Below are positions 1-8,933 of a stretch of 64,000 bases of DNA, piece by piece. The notes under the pieces were generated by a model. It had not been told where the DNA came from. It ran no database searches and worked only from the letters and a program-made list of their open reading frames with translations. Within the stretch, counting starts at the first letter, position 1; each line of letters opens with the position of its first letter. Made by a program: the position numbers and the translations under genes. The stretch comes from JAOUJD01 sp963726405 (GTDB taxonomy: Bacteria; Pseudomonadota; Gammaproteobacteria; Burkholderiales; Burkholderiaceae_F), in contig CAVSCF010000016.1 of assembly GCA_963726405.1 (NCBI GenBank), forward strand, positions 1 through 64,000. Direction: 5' to 3'.

Positions 1-745
1 CGAGCCGGACAGCCGCTTCGCGTAAGGCGTCGCCAGGAACGCGCAGGTGTAGCCGACGTCCATGATGTCGACGAGTTCGCCCAGCGGCGCGCGCTGCGCC
101 GCCTCGTTGAGCAGCGTGTCGAAGTCCTTCAGGCCCGGACGCCGCGCGCGTCTTCAGCGGCCCCGGCGAAATCGCATGCACCCGGATGTTCTGCCCGCCG
201 AGTTCGAACGCGAGATAGCGGCAGCACGCCTCGAGCGCCGCCTTCACCGGACCCATCACGTTGTAGTTGGCCACGACCTTGTTCGCGCCGTAGTAGCTCA
301 TCGCGAACATCGTGCCGCCGTCCTTCATCAGCGGCGCCGCCAGCTTCGCCATGCGCACGAACGAATGGCACGACACGTCCATCGCCTTCGCGAAACCGTC
401 AGCCGAGCAGTTCAGCAGCCCGCCCTGCAGGTCCTCCTTCGGCGCGAAGGCGATCGAGTGGACGAGCAGTCGAGCCGGCCCCACGTCTTCGCCATGGCAT
501 CGAACACCGCTTCGAGCTGGCCCGGAATGCTGACGTCGAGCGGCATGAAGATCGGCGCCTCGAGTTCCTTCGCCAGCGGCTCCACGATAAGGCCGCGCCT
601 TCTCGTTCAGGTAGGTGATCGCCACGTCGGCGCCGACCTCGCGGAACGCCTTCGCGCAGCCGTAGGCGATCGACGAGTCGTTGGCCACGCCGACGACGAG
701 CGCTTTCTTGCCCTGCAGGATCGGGCGGGGAAGTTCGACGGTCAT
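1..745 (-). CDS. fabI: Enoyl-[acyl-carrier-protein] reductase FabI (C-terminus cut by window edge; frameshifted)
   Basis: NAD(P)H-dependent reductase of the last step of the fatty-acid elongation cycle (short-chain dehydrogenase fold, cytoplasmic). The start at 745 follows a GAGGA ribosome site. The first residues carry the FabI nucleotide-binding variant (VVGVANDSSIAYGCAKAF), followed by LVHSIAFAPKEDLQG, a YYGANKVV stretch, the catalytic Tyr-Lys motif YNVMGPVKAALE and the substrate-loop region VHAISPGPLKTRA. The frame is broken three times: an extra base near 592 (ARP/YVEPLAKEL), a missing base near 468 (GRLD/LVHSIAF) and an extra base near 145 (ASG/LKDFD). Each time FabI homology resumes at once. 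The last codons run off the left edge. It lies 58 bp downstream of ackA in the same run. Whether it is the housekeeping FabI or a paralogue tied to this cluster cannot be decided here. Confidence 0.88.
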   Translation of the reverse strand, partial: MTVELPRPILQGKKALVVGVANDSSIAYGCAKAFREVGADVAITYLNEKARPYRGAAGEGTRGADLHAARRQHSGPARSGVRCHGEDVGPARLLVHSIAFAPKEDLQGGLLNCSADGFAKAMDVSCHSFVRMAKLAAPLMKDGGTMFAMSYYGANKVVANYNVMGPVKAALEACCRYLAFELGGQNIRVHAISPGPLKTRAASGPEGLRHAAQRGGAARAAGRTRRHHGRRLHLRVPGDALREAAVRL

Positions 746-803
746 GCTGAGTCCTCGGTGAGGCTGTCGCGCCGGCAGGGCCGCGCGACGGCGATGCGGC
801 GCG

Positions 804-2011
804 CTACGGCGTCCGCTCCTTGCGCGGCGCCGCCAGCACGTCACGCGTGTGACGGGCGATCATCAGTTCCTCGTTGGTCGGCACCACGAACGCGCTCGAC
901 CCGGCTGCCCGCGCCGGCTGATGCGCTGGGCACCGGCGCGGTTGGCATCGGCATCGAAGTTCGAGTCCGAGCCAGGCGGCGTCCGCGGCAGATCGCGCTC
1001 GCGCAGCTCGGCGCTGTTCTCGCCGATGCCGGCGGTGAACACGACCGCGTCGAGGCCGCCCAGCGCGGACGCGAGCGAGCCGAGTTCGCGGCCGATGCGA
1101 TAGACGTACAGGTCGATCGCCTCCTTCGCGCCCGGCTCCGGGCTGGCCAGCAGCGCACGCATGTCGCTCGAGATGCCCGACACGCCGAGCAGGCCGGACT
1201 GCTGGTAGATCAGCTTCTCGATGGCCCGGACGTCCATCTTCAGTTCGTCCATCAGGTACAGGACGACGCCCGGGTCGAGGTTGCCGCAGCGCGTGCCCAT
1301 CGGCAGGCCGTCGACCGCCGTGAAGCCCATCGTGCTCGCGATGCTGCGGCATGCCGACATCCCGCACATGCTCGAACCGTTGCCGAGGTGCAGCACGATG
1401 GTCCTGCCCGCCGCGGCCTTCGGATCGACCTGCGGCAGCACGCTGGCGATGTACTCGTACGAAAGGCCGTGGAAGCCGTAGCGCACGACGCCGCGGTCGG
1501 TGATCGACTTCGGCAGCGCGAACGCCTGTGCGACCGGCGGCTGCGTGCGATGGAACGCCGTGTCGAAGCACGCCACCTGCGGCAGGTCGGGCGAGCGCTG
1601 CATCAGCCCACGGATCGGCGCGAGATTGTGCGGCTGGTGCAGCGGCGCCAGCGGGATGTACTTCTCCAGCGCCTTCAGCACGGCTTCGGTCATCCGTGCC
1701 GGCTGGGAATACTCGAGACCGCCGTGGACGACACGATGCCCCACGCCGGCCAGCTTGTAGCCGTCGGACCTTCCGCGCAGGAAGCCGACCAGGTGGTCGA
1801 GCGCGCCCTCGTGACCGAGCGCGGCGCCATCGCCCCACTTCTTCTCTTCGATCACGTCACCGCTGTCGTTCTTCGCGACGAAGCGCGGCGAGGTGTACAG
1901 GCCTTCGGCCTGGCCACGAGCGATGAGCGCGAGGTCCTGCCCTGAAGTTGCGAACAGGGAGAACTTGAAGCTCGACGAACCTGCGTTCAGGACAACGATG
2001 GCGTCGGTCAT
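804..2011 (-). CDS. ackA: Acetate kinase (frameshifted near C-terminus)
   Basis: Interconverts acyl phosphate plus ADP with acetate (or a short carboxylate) plus ATP, paired with the phosphate acyltransferase encoded just upstream. Visible family motifs are VVLNAGSSSFKFSLF at the N-terminus, HRVVHGG, HLGNGSSMCGM and FTAGIGENSAELRER. The start ATG at 2011 overlaps the stop of the preceding pta gene as ATGA, so translation is probably coupled. Between about 915 and 990 the conserved C-terminus jumps frame at least four times (ELRER / ICR / DAAWLGLEL / DADANRAGAQRIS / GSSAFVVPTNEELMIARH). The reconstructed length is about 400 residues, normal for AckA. That many shifts in about 80 bp, with the protein otherwise intact, points to sequence error rather than a decayed gene. 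Confidence 0.92.
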
Positions 2012-2958
2012 GCGGGCACCACCTTGTTCGCGGCCTCCTTGCGCGCGTGCGCGACGAGGACCGCCACCCCGCAAGACGCCAGGCGGGTCATCACCGAGTC
2101 AGCCCGGCTGGTGAGGATGATCGGCACGCGTGCGCCGAGGACGATGCCCGCTGCGTCCGCGCCGGCCAGGAAGGAAAGGCTCTTGGCGAGCATGTTGCCG
2201 GCCTCGAGATCGGGGACGACGAGCACGTTCGCGCGCCCGGCCACCGGCGAGTCGATCTTCTTGATCTTCACCGACTCGAGGCTGATGGCGTTGTCGAGTG
2301 CGAGCGGACCGTCCACCAGTGCGCCGGTGATCTGGCCGCGGTCGGCCATCTTGCACAGGGCTCCGGCCTCGACGGTCGACGGCACCTTCGGATTGACGGT
2401 TTCCATCGCGGACAGGATCGCCACCCGGACCTCCGGGAAGCGAAGCGCGTGGCCGAGATCGATCGCGTTCTGGATGATGTCGACCTTGTCCTCCATCGTC
2501 GGCGCAATGTTCACGGCGGCATCGGTGACGATCAGCGTCTCGGCGTAGGAAGGCACGTCCATCACGAAGCAGTGGCTGACGCGGCGCGCGGTGCGCAATC
2601 CGGTGTCGCGCTTGACGACCGCCGCCATCAGTTCGTCGGTGTGCAGGCTCCCTTTCATCAGCGCTTCGGCCTTGCCCTGCCGCACCAGCTCGACTGCCTT
2701 GAAGGCCGAGTCCTGGCTGTACTCCGCGTCGACGATCGGATACGGGCTGATGTCGATGCCGCACTTTTTCGCCACCGCCTCGATCTTGGCCCTGGGACCG
2801 ACGAGGATCGGCGCGATCAGGCCCAGCTTGGCGGCGTCGACGGCGCCTTGCAGCGAACTTTCGTCGCAGGGGTGGGCAACGGCCGTCGGTGTCGGCGGCA
2901 GCGCCTTGCAGAAGTCGATCAGGCGCTGGTACTTCTCGTGTGCTCGTTGACTCATCAT
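2008..2958 (-). CDS. pta: Phosphate acetyl/butyryltransferase
   Basis: 316-residue enzyme of the phosphate acetyl/butaryl transferase family (PF01515), converting acyl-CoA plus phosphate to acyl phosphate plus CoA. Conserved stretches are AKLGLIAPILVGPRAKIE, EALMKGSLHTDELM, RRVSHCFVMDVP, LIVTDAAVNIAPT and the C-terminal VVPDLEAGNMLAKSL. It is the short form without the N-terminal regulatory domains of E. coli Pta. The gene starts 4 bp after the corrected DUF3141 stop, and its stop overlaps the ackA start by 4 bp. Two adjacent ATGs (2958 and 2955) could both start it. The order pta-ackA suggests reversible acyl-CoA to acyl-phosphate to acid flux with ATP yield. Sequence alone does not separate acetyl from longer-chain preference. 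Confidence 0.93.
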   Translation of the reverse strand: MMSQRAHEKYQRLIDFCKALPPTPTAVAHPCDESSLQGAVDAAKLGLIAPILVGPRAKIEAVAKKCGIDISPYPIVDAEYSQDSAFKAVELVRQGKAEALMKGSLHTDELMAAVVKRDTGLRTARRVSHCFVMDVPSYAETLIVTDAAVNIAPTMEDKVDIIQNAIDLGHALRFPEVRVAILSAMETVNPKVPSTVEAGALCKMADRGQITGALVDGPLALDNAISLESVKIKKIDSPVAGRANVLVVPDLEAGNMLAKSLSFLAGADAAGIVLGARVPIILTSRADSVMTRLASCGVAVLVAHARKEAANKVVPA

Positions 2959-2962
2959 GGAC

Positions 2963-5340
2963 TCACTTGCGCGCCCTGCGCCTGCCTGCGGTCTTGCGCG
3001 CGGCCGGCACGGACGCGCGCGCCTTCACCTTCCTCGCCACGGTGCCGCCGTTTGCGCGCTTGCCTTTCAGCGTGGTGCCGATCTGGTCGATCATCGCGAG
3101 TTGCTCTTCGGAACGGCGCTGCACGCGTTCGTCGCCCATCAGCGCGCGCGCCAGCGTCGCCAGCCGCTCCCTGTCGCCCGGGGCCTTCAAGCAGCTCGGG
3201 CAACGTTGCGAGGGCGCGTTTCGGGCTCGTAGCGCACGATGAGTTCCTGCTCGCCCCGGACCCGGCGCCACTCGTCCGGCGTCATCTTCGGCAGCAGGTC
3301 ACCGTATTCCTTGATCAATTGATGCCTCATCTGCAGCCTGGACAGCATCAGCGGTTCGCCCTTGCGCGCGAGCAGGCAGGCGACGCGCGCCAGGGCCTCG
3401 GGATAGCCGCCTTCGGCGATCGACGCGAGCGCCTCCTTCACGAACGGGAGGTCGCGGCCCTCGGCGACCGGCGCCGCCGTCGCCTCTGCCCCCGCCTTGT
3501 CGGCGATGTAGAGCGAGAACACGTTGCCGTAGGTCTGGAAGAACTGCGCTTCGCTGGTCGCATCGCGCATCGCGCGGTAGTACTCGAGCGAGGCGCTGAT
3601 GGCGGCGGCTGCGACCTTCTCGAGCTTCACCGCCGCGTTGTCCTTGCCCGCCGGCCGGCGCTGCGCGCGCACCATTTCGGCGGCCGGTGCGACCCAGCCC
3701 AGCCAGGGGTTGAGGTCCGACAGCATCCAGCGCTGCCAGCGCAGCGGATGGAACTGGCGACGCAGCTTCGCCGTGAACTCGTTCGACGTGGCCTCGACGA
3801 ATGGCTGCAGGAACAGTTCATAGGCGCGCTGGTTGAATTCCGAAATGGCAGCGACGGCCTCGAACGGCTTTTCATCGACGCGCCCGAAGCGGTTGGCGTG
3901 GGCCGCAACCTCTTCGAGCGATCGCTCCGTGAACTCGACCTCGTACTCCGTCTTGCCGCCGCGTCCGACATGCTCCTTGATGGCCATCGCGTACAGCCCG
4001 GGCGTGAGCGCCTCGATCGACTTCAGCACCGACACGATCTGCGCGTGTTCCTTCTTCGCGACCTTGCCGGACACGAAGATGCCGAGGTGGCCGATGTCCT
4101 CGTGCAGCAGGCCGACGATGACCTGGCCGCGGGCCTTGATCTCGTCCGTCGAGCCGTAGACGTCCGCGACCCAGTTGAACGCCTGCTGCGGCGGCGTGAT
4201 GTTGTCGCCCATCGACGCGAACAGGATGATCGGCGCCTTGATGTCCCGCAGGTCGAAGGCCTTGCCGCCCTTCATCTTCGTCTCACCCGTCCACAGCTTG
4301 TTGCCGACGAACAGGTTCTGGGTGATCCACTCGATCTCTTCCCGGTTCATCAGGAAGAAGCCGCCCCACCAGCGCTCGAATTCCAGGAAGCGCGGTGGCT
4401 CGGTGTCGACGTTGGCGTACAGGGTGTAGTACTTGTCCCAGAACGTGTTGGCAGGGTTCAGGTTCTCGAAGTTCTCGACGAGGTAGGCGCCGTCGAACAC
4501 TCCGTTGCCCTGGTCGGCCGTCAGCGATGAGAGCCAGGTTCCGCCGAGGTTGCCGCCGGCATAGCGCATCGGGTTGTCGCCCGCGCCCTCCTGCCACGCG
4601 CCGCCCCAGTACGACATCGGCGCGCCGTTGATCACGATCGGCCCGGTGTCGTCCGGGTCGGCCGCGGCCAGCATCATCGCGGCCCAGCCGCCCTGGCAGT
4701 TGCCGATGATCGCGGGCTTGGGGCTGTCCGGGTGCAGTTCGCGCACCTTGCGCACGAACTGCTTCTCGGCTTCGCAGACATCGATCAGCGTCTGGCCGGG
4801 CTCGGGGTCGCGGAAGAAGATCACGAAGTAGACCGGGTGGCCCTCGCGCAGCGCGACGCCCACCTGCGAGTCGTCCTTGAAGCCGCCGATGCCCGGGCCG
4901 TGACCGGCGCGCGGGTCGATGATCATGTAGGGACGCCGCTTCGGATCGATGGTCACGCCTGCCGGCGGCGTGATCTTCAGCAGCGCGTAGTTGACAGGGC
5001 GCGGCAGCTTGCGCCCGTCCATCACGGTCTCGTAGTCGAAGTGCAGCAGCGGCGGCTGGCCTTCGGCGACGTGCTGCAGGTAGTTGTTGCCGCGCTGGCG
5101 GATCGTGTCGAGGAAGAGCACGGACCGCTGCGCCGCATCGACCGCGTACGAGACCCAGTCGGTCCACGCGTGGGTCGCGGACTGTACGTCCGGCTTCACG
5201 TGCGCGACGCCGCTTTCCTCGTATGCCTTCCTCAATGCATCGTTCAGGTTGCGCTGCGCCACCTCGGCGCGCTTGCGGAAGACCAGCGAAACCTTCGTGG
5301 AAATGTCCTGGCTGCGTGCCAGTTGGTGGCCGATGTCCAT
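2963..5340 (-). CDS. DUF3141 family PhaC-like alpha/beta hydrolase (frameshifted near C-terminus)
   Basis: About 791 residues after correction. The start at 5340 follows AAGGTG and opens MDIGHQLARSQDIS. The central region looks like a class I/III PHA-synthase fold: NYALLKITPPAG, PYMIIDPRAGHGPGIGGF, the nucleophile-elbow motif GNCQGGWAAMMLAA (GxCxG, with Cys in place of Ser as in PhaC), then PIILFASMGDNITPPQQA (candidate Asp) and LLHEDIGHLGIF (candidate His). This matches the uncharacterised DUF3141 family. The C-terminus needs two single-base corrections (near 3216 and 3188) to recover ALATLPELLKAPGDRERL, and then ends in an Arg/Lys-rich tail. It heads pta-ackA-fabI with a 4-bp gap. It could act on hydroxyacyl-CoA or PHB-derived substrates, which is an inference from fold and neighbours only. 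Confidence 0.85.
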
Positions 5341-5642
5341 TGCTTGCACCTTGGTTGAATTCGGTTCGGTCCGCACAACGGGGATCGGAGCGCGGGCGCC
5401 AGGCCGGCCTCGGAGACGACTGACTCGGACTCGGACTCGGGGGCCGAAGTGGCGAACCCGATCGGATCGCCGTATCCGCCATGTTGCATCGCACACTTCG
5501 CGCAGTCTTATCCAATCTGGACAGTGGGACCGCGACTTGCGCTGGCGCAGCGTCCGGCGCGCCGAATGAGTCGCCGCGAGAAAGTGGGCACTAACGGCCG
5601 GGTCGCGCCCCACCCGGCGGGGAACTCGACGGCGTTCGCCGG
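5341..5642. other. 302-bp intergenic region, probable promoter region of the DUF3141 operon
   Basis: No coding region could be supported here. It contains a three-fold ACTCGG tandem repeat at about 5421-5441. It also contains a TGTTGCATCGCACA motif at 5482-5495, whose TGC-rich, partly palindromic character resembles binding sites of PHA regulators of the PhaR type. That similarity is from memory and weak. No good -35/-10 pair could be called with confidence. Confidence 0.35.
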
Positions 5643-5981
5643 CTACTTGGCTGCGGGGGGCCCGCCCAACCGGTCGCCGAACTTCTTCCGCAGGTCTTCG
5701 AGAATCTCCTTCATCAGGGCGTCGGCCCCGGCGTGCCCGATCTGATCCACGGCGCGTGTGCGCACGGCGTAATGCATCATCAGCACGTTGCGCAGTTTCT
5801 CGAAGGCCATCGCGTTGCTGGTGCCGCAGACGCCCGCGTCGTTGGCCAGTACGCGCTCGATGACGCCGGGATCGAGCAACCGGACGTTGCAGATCGTCGC
5901 CAGCCGCGCGACTTCCTTGTCCACTTCACTCAGGCTGTGTGACCAGTATCCGGCGCCGAAATCCGTCTTGTTGTCGCTCAT
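5643..5981 (-). CDS. Small conserved-looking protein of unknown function
   Basis: 112 residues, opening MSDNKTDFGAGYWSHSLSEV, with AAGGGA about 8 nt upstream of the ATG at 5981, which favours this start over an in-frame extension to 6053. The protein is soluble and predicted mostly helical (EVARLATICNVRLLDPG, MAFEKLRNVLMMHYAVR, ADALMKEILEDLRKKFG). It has two cysteines and no signal peptide. It lies 302 bp upstream of the DUF3141 gene on the same strand. The aromatic N-terminal segment and amphipathic helices would suit a small regulatory or granule-associated protein, but no family was recognised. It may belong to the DUF3141 cluster or be a separate transcript. Confidence 0.7.
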   Translation of the reverse strand: MSDNKTDFGAGYWSHSLSEVDKEVARLATICNVRLLDPGVIERVLANDAGVCGTSNAMAFEKLRNVLMMHYAVRTRAVDQIGHAGADALMKEILEDLRKKFGDRLGGPPAAK

Positions 5982-6161
5982 GTGACTCGTCCCTTCTTCG
6001 CCCGCGGGATGATCCGCACAGACGTCCTTTTGAACATACTGCGCGTGGCTCACGGGCCGGTCTTTGCATTACTCGACAAGGCGGCCCCGGCCCCTGCGAA
6101 CGGGCCGCGCCGTCGAATCAGAACGACCCGCGGGGCTGCCCGTCGCTCGCACTCCGGCGGA

Positions 6162-7404
6162 TCACTTCACGGTGACGCGCGCCCACTTGCGTTTGCCCAC
6201 CTGCACCACGAAGCGTGCCCGCACTGATTCGCGCCCCCCGGTCGCCAACCTTCTCGCCGCCGACCTTCACGCCACCCTGCTCGACGTTGCGGATCGCCTC
6301 GCTGGTGGACGGCGCCAGGCCCGCCTGCTTCAGCAGCGCCGCGATGGCGACGCCACCGTCCGCGTCCGCGTCCACCGTGCACTCCGGCATTTCGTCCGGA
6401 ATCGCGTGGAACTTGAAGCGCGACTGGAACTCGTTCTCGGCCTGCTCGGCACCCGACGCGGAATGGAAACGCGTGATGATCTCCTTCGCCAGCAGCACCT
6501 TGATGTCGCGCGGATTGCGCCCCTCCTCGGCCTGCCGCTTCAGCGAGGCGATCTCCTCGTTGCTTCGCATCGACAGCAGGTCGAACCAGCGCCACATCTG
6601 CGCGTCGGAGATCGACATCACCTTCCCGAACATCTCGAACGGCGCCTCGGTAATGCCGATGTAGTTGTTCTTCGACTTCGACATCTTCTCGACGCCATCG
6701 AGCCCCTCGAGCAGCGGCATCGTCAGGATGCACTGCGGCTCCTGGCCGTAGTGCCGCTGCAGTTCGCGTCCCACGAGCAGGTTGAACTTCTGGTCGGTGC
6801 CTCCGAGTTCGATGTCGGATTTCAGCGCCACCGAGTCGTACCCCTGCATCAGCGGATACAGCAGTTCGTGCATCGCGATCGGCGTGTTCTCCCGGAACCG
6901 CTTGGCGAAATCGTCGCGCTCGAGCAGCCGGGCCAGCGTGTACTTCGCCGCGAGCTTGATCATTCCGGCCGCACCGAGCGGTTCCGACCATTCCGAGTTG
7001 TAGCGGATCTCCGTCTTCTCGCGGTCCAGCACCAGCGCCGCCTGCTCGAAGTAGGTCTTCGCGTTCGACTCGATCTCCTCCCGGGACAGCGGCGGCCTCA
7101 TCGTGTTGCGCCCCGACGGGTCGCCGATCATCGACGTGAAATCGCCGATCAGGAAGATGACGGTGTGCCCGAGGTCCTGAAGTTGCCTGAGCTTGTTCAG
7201 GACGACGGTGTGACCGAGGTGGATGTCGGGGGCGGTGGGGTCCAGCCCCAGCTTGCAGCGCAGAGGGGCACCGGTGGACGCGGACCGGGCCAGCTTCTGG
7301 GCAAATTCAGCCTCGATCAGCAGTTCGTCGCAGCCGCGCTTGACCGTGGCGAGAGCCCGTTGAACGTCGGGTGAAATCGTCAAATTGCTGCCCGCGGCGG
7401 TCAT
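6162..7404 (-). CDS. tyrS: Tyrosyl-tRNA synthetase (one-base shift near C-terminus)
   Basis: Class I aminoacyl-tRNA synthetase charging tRNA-Tyr. The HIGH-type motif is HLGHTVVLNKLRQL and the KMSKS loop is VEKMSKSKNNYIG. The tyrosine-pocket region IELGGTDQKFNLLVGREL and a C-terminal S4-like RNA-binding domain (AIRNVEQGGVKVGGEKV) are present. The chosen ATG at 7404 (MTAAGSNL) has GGGA about 8 nt upstream. ATGs further upstream would add a non-conserved tail. One extra base near 6212 diverts the last residues. Removing it gives FVVQVGKRKWARVTVK and the stop at 6162, for 413 residues. The gene is divergent from the M23 peptidase, with a strong inverted repeat in the shared upstream region. Confidence 0.95.
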
Positions 7405-7448
7405 GTTTTTCCCGGTTCTGGGCATCGAGGAGAGGGTCCCGGTCAGCA

Positions 7449-7491
7449 TATAATCGCGGCTTCATGAAAAAGCGCACCTCCGGTGCGCTTT
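7449..7491. promoter_or_regulatory. TATAAT box and perfect 10-bp stem-loop between tyrS and the M23 peptidase
   Basis: A consensus TATAAT lies at 7449-7454 on the plus strand, suiting transcription of the peptidase gene. No clear -35 is visible at 17 bp spacing. Directly after it, 7469-7478 (AAAGCGCACC) pairs perfectly with 7482-7491 (GGTGCGCTTT) around a 3-nt loop. Read on the minus strand the stem is followed by five Ts, so it could also work as a terminator or attenuator 65 nt before the tyrS start. Which gene it serves is not clear. Confidence 0.5.
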
Positions 7492-7509
7492 CATCCCACG
7501 GTTTCCCCG

Positions 7510-8925
7510 ATGCCGATTGCGATTCTAGCCAATCGATTGCGCTCCCTTGCGGCCGATGCCCGCTTGGGCATGCGCGTGCTCGCGCGTCGCTGGCATCGCA
7601 TCGATCGGACGCGCCGCGCGCGGATCGAATTCGGTGCGGTTCTCTCGCTGCTGCCGTTGTCGGCCGCCATCGCGGCGCTCGCTGCCGCACCGGCCGCGCT
7701 GGACCTCGACCAGCTGCAGCCGCAGCCCATCGTCCATGCGGTGGCGACGCCTTCGATCGTCGACCAGGTCGAAGAACTGTTGCGGCGCCAGGATGGGTTC
7801 GTGCGCGAAGCACGCGTCGAGCGCGGCGACACCCTGGCCACGCTGCTCGCCCGCCTCGATGTGCGCGACGACGCCGCGCTCACGTTCCTGCGCAGCGACC
7901 CGAGCGCGCGAGCGCTGGTGCGGCTGGTGCCCGGCCGGTTCGTGCAGGTCAACGCGACGGCGGACGGCGAACTGAACTGGCTCAAGGTCTATCTCGGCAG
8001 CGACGCCGACGCAGCGCCGGGCGCCACGCGGGTGATGACCGTCGAGCGCGCTGGCGACGCCTTCCGGGTGTCCGAGGCCGACCTCGCGCTCGAGCGCCGC
8101 GTCGAGTTGCGCAGCGGTGAGGTGAAGGTCTCGCTCTACGGTGCAAGCGACGAGGCCGGCGTGCCGGACTCGATCGCGCAGCAAATGGTCGACGCGCTCG
8201 AAAGCGAATTCGATTTCCACCGCGACCTGCAGCGCGGCGACTCCTTCCGCGTCATCTATGAGGCGCTCTACGCATCCGGCGAATACGTGCGCCCCGGGCG
8301 CCTGCTGGCCGTGGAGTTCATCAACGCCGGCAAGCGCTTCGAGGCGTACTGGTACGCGGACGGCAGCAAGAGCGGCGGCTACTACGCCCTCGACGGGCGC
8401 AGCACGAGGCGCGGATTCCTGCGTTCGCCGCTGGAGTACACCCGTGTCAGCTCCGGGTTCAGCGGCAGCCGCACGCACCCGGTTTTCGGGTACGACGCCG
8501 CGCATCGCGGCGTCGACTACTCCGCCCCTGCGGGCACCAAGATCCGTTCCGTGGCTGCCGGTACGGTGACATTCGCCGGGTGGCAGAACGGCTACGGCAA
8601 CATGGTCGAGATCCAGCACGACGTCAAGCACGCGACCCTGTACGCCCATTTGCAGAGGATCGCGCCCGGCGTGCGTGTCGGCGCCCGGATGGGACAGGGT
8701 GACCTGGTGGGTCAGGTCGGCATGACGGGCTGGGCCACCGGACCGCACCTTCACTTCGAACTGAAGAGGAACGGCGGCCAGGTCAACCCGATGACGGCGT
8801 TGCTGCCCGGGGCCGACCCACTGGCACCCGCGCAGCTCGGCTCATTCCGGGAAGCGGCGACGCCGCTGCGCGAACAACTCGCCTTGCTCGAGCGCGTGAA
8901 CGTGGCGCAGTCGACGCCGCGCTGA
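7510..8925 (+). CDS. M23 family metallopeptidase (murein endopeptidase), membrane-anchored
   Basis: 471 residues. One membrane segment lies near residues 40-60 (GAVLSLLPLSAAIAALAA). An OapA/LysM-like linker domain follows (ARVERGDTLATLLARLDV) and a C-terminal LytM/M23 zinc endopeptidase domain at about 315-420. The zinc ligands are seen in THPVFGYDAAHRGVDYSAP (H-x3-D), and HLHFEL supplies the catalytic/ligand His. The family cleaves peptidoglycan cross-bridges in the periplasm. The gene sits next to anmK, so wall turnover and muropeptide recycling are neighbours. The start at 7510 lacks a strong Shine-Dalgarno, and a GTG at 7483 inside the hairpin or a later ATG cannot be excluded. Confidence 0.92.
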   Translation: MPIAILANRLRSLAADARLGMRVLARRWHRIDRTRRARIEFGAVLSLLPLSAAIAALAAAPAALDLDQLQPQPIVHAVATPSIVDQVEELLRRQDGFVREARVERGDTLATLLARLDVRDDAALTFLRSDPSARALVRLVPGRFVQVNATADGELNWLKVYLGSDADAAPGATRVMTVERAGDAFRVSEADLALERRVELRSGEVKVSLYGASDEAGVPDSIAQQMVDALESEFDFHRDLQRGDSFRVIYEALYASGEYVRPGRLLAVEFINAGKRFEAYWYADGSKSGGYYALDGRSTRRGFLRSPLEYTRVSSGFSGSRTHPVFGYDAAHRGVDYSAPAGTKIRSVAAGTVTFAGWQNGYGNMVEIQHDVKHATLYAHLQRIAPGVRVGARMGQGDLVGQVGMTGWATGPHLHFELKRNGGQVNPMTALLPGADPLAPAQLGSFREAATPLREQLALLERVNVAQSTPR

Positions 8926-8933
8926 CTCCCCGC

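Noticed and set aside
1..745. fabI as a pseudogene
   Set aside because: No internal stops within each segment, and FabI motifs are intact in all segments. The same indel pattern hits essential genes nearby.
804..990. Programmed frameshifting in ackA
   Set aside because: Several shifts in a short space with no slippery heptamer, in a gene not known for recoding, are better explained as sequence errors.
2047..4530. An 827-codon plus-strand frame opposite pta and DUF3141
   Set aside because: Antisense shadow; no domain, no ribosome site, and the opposite strand encodes recognised enzymes.
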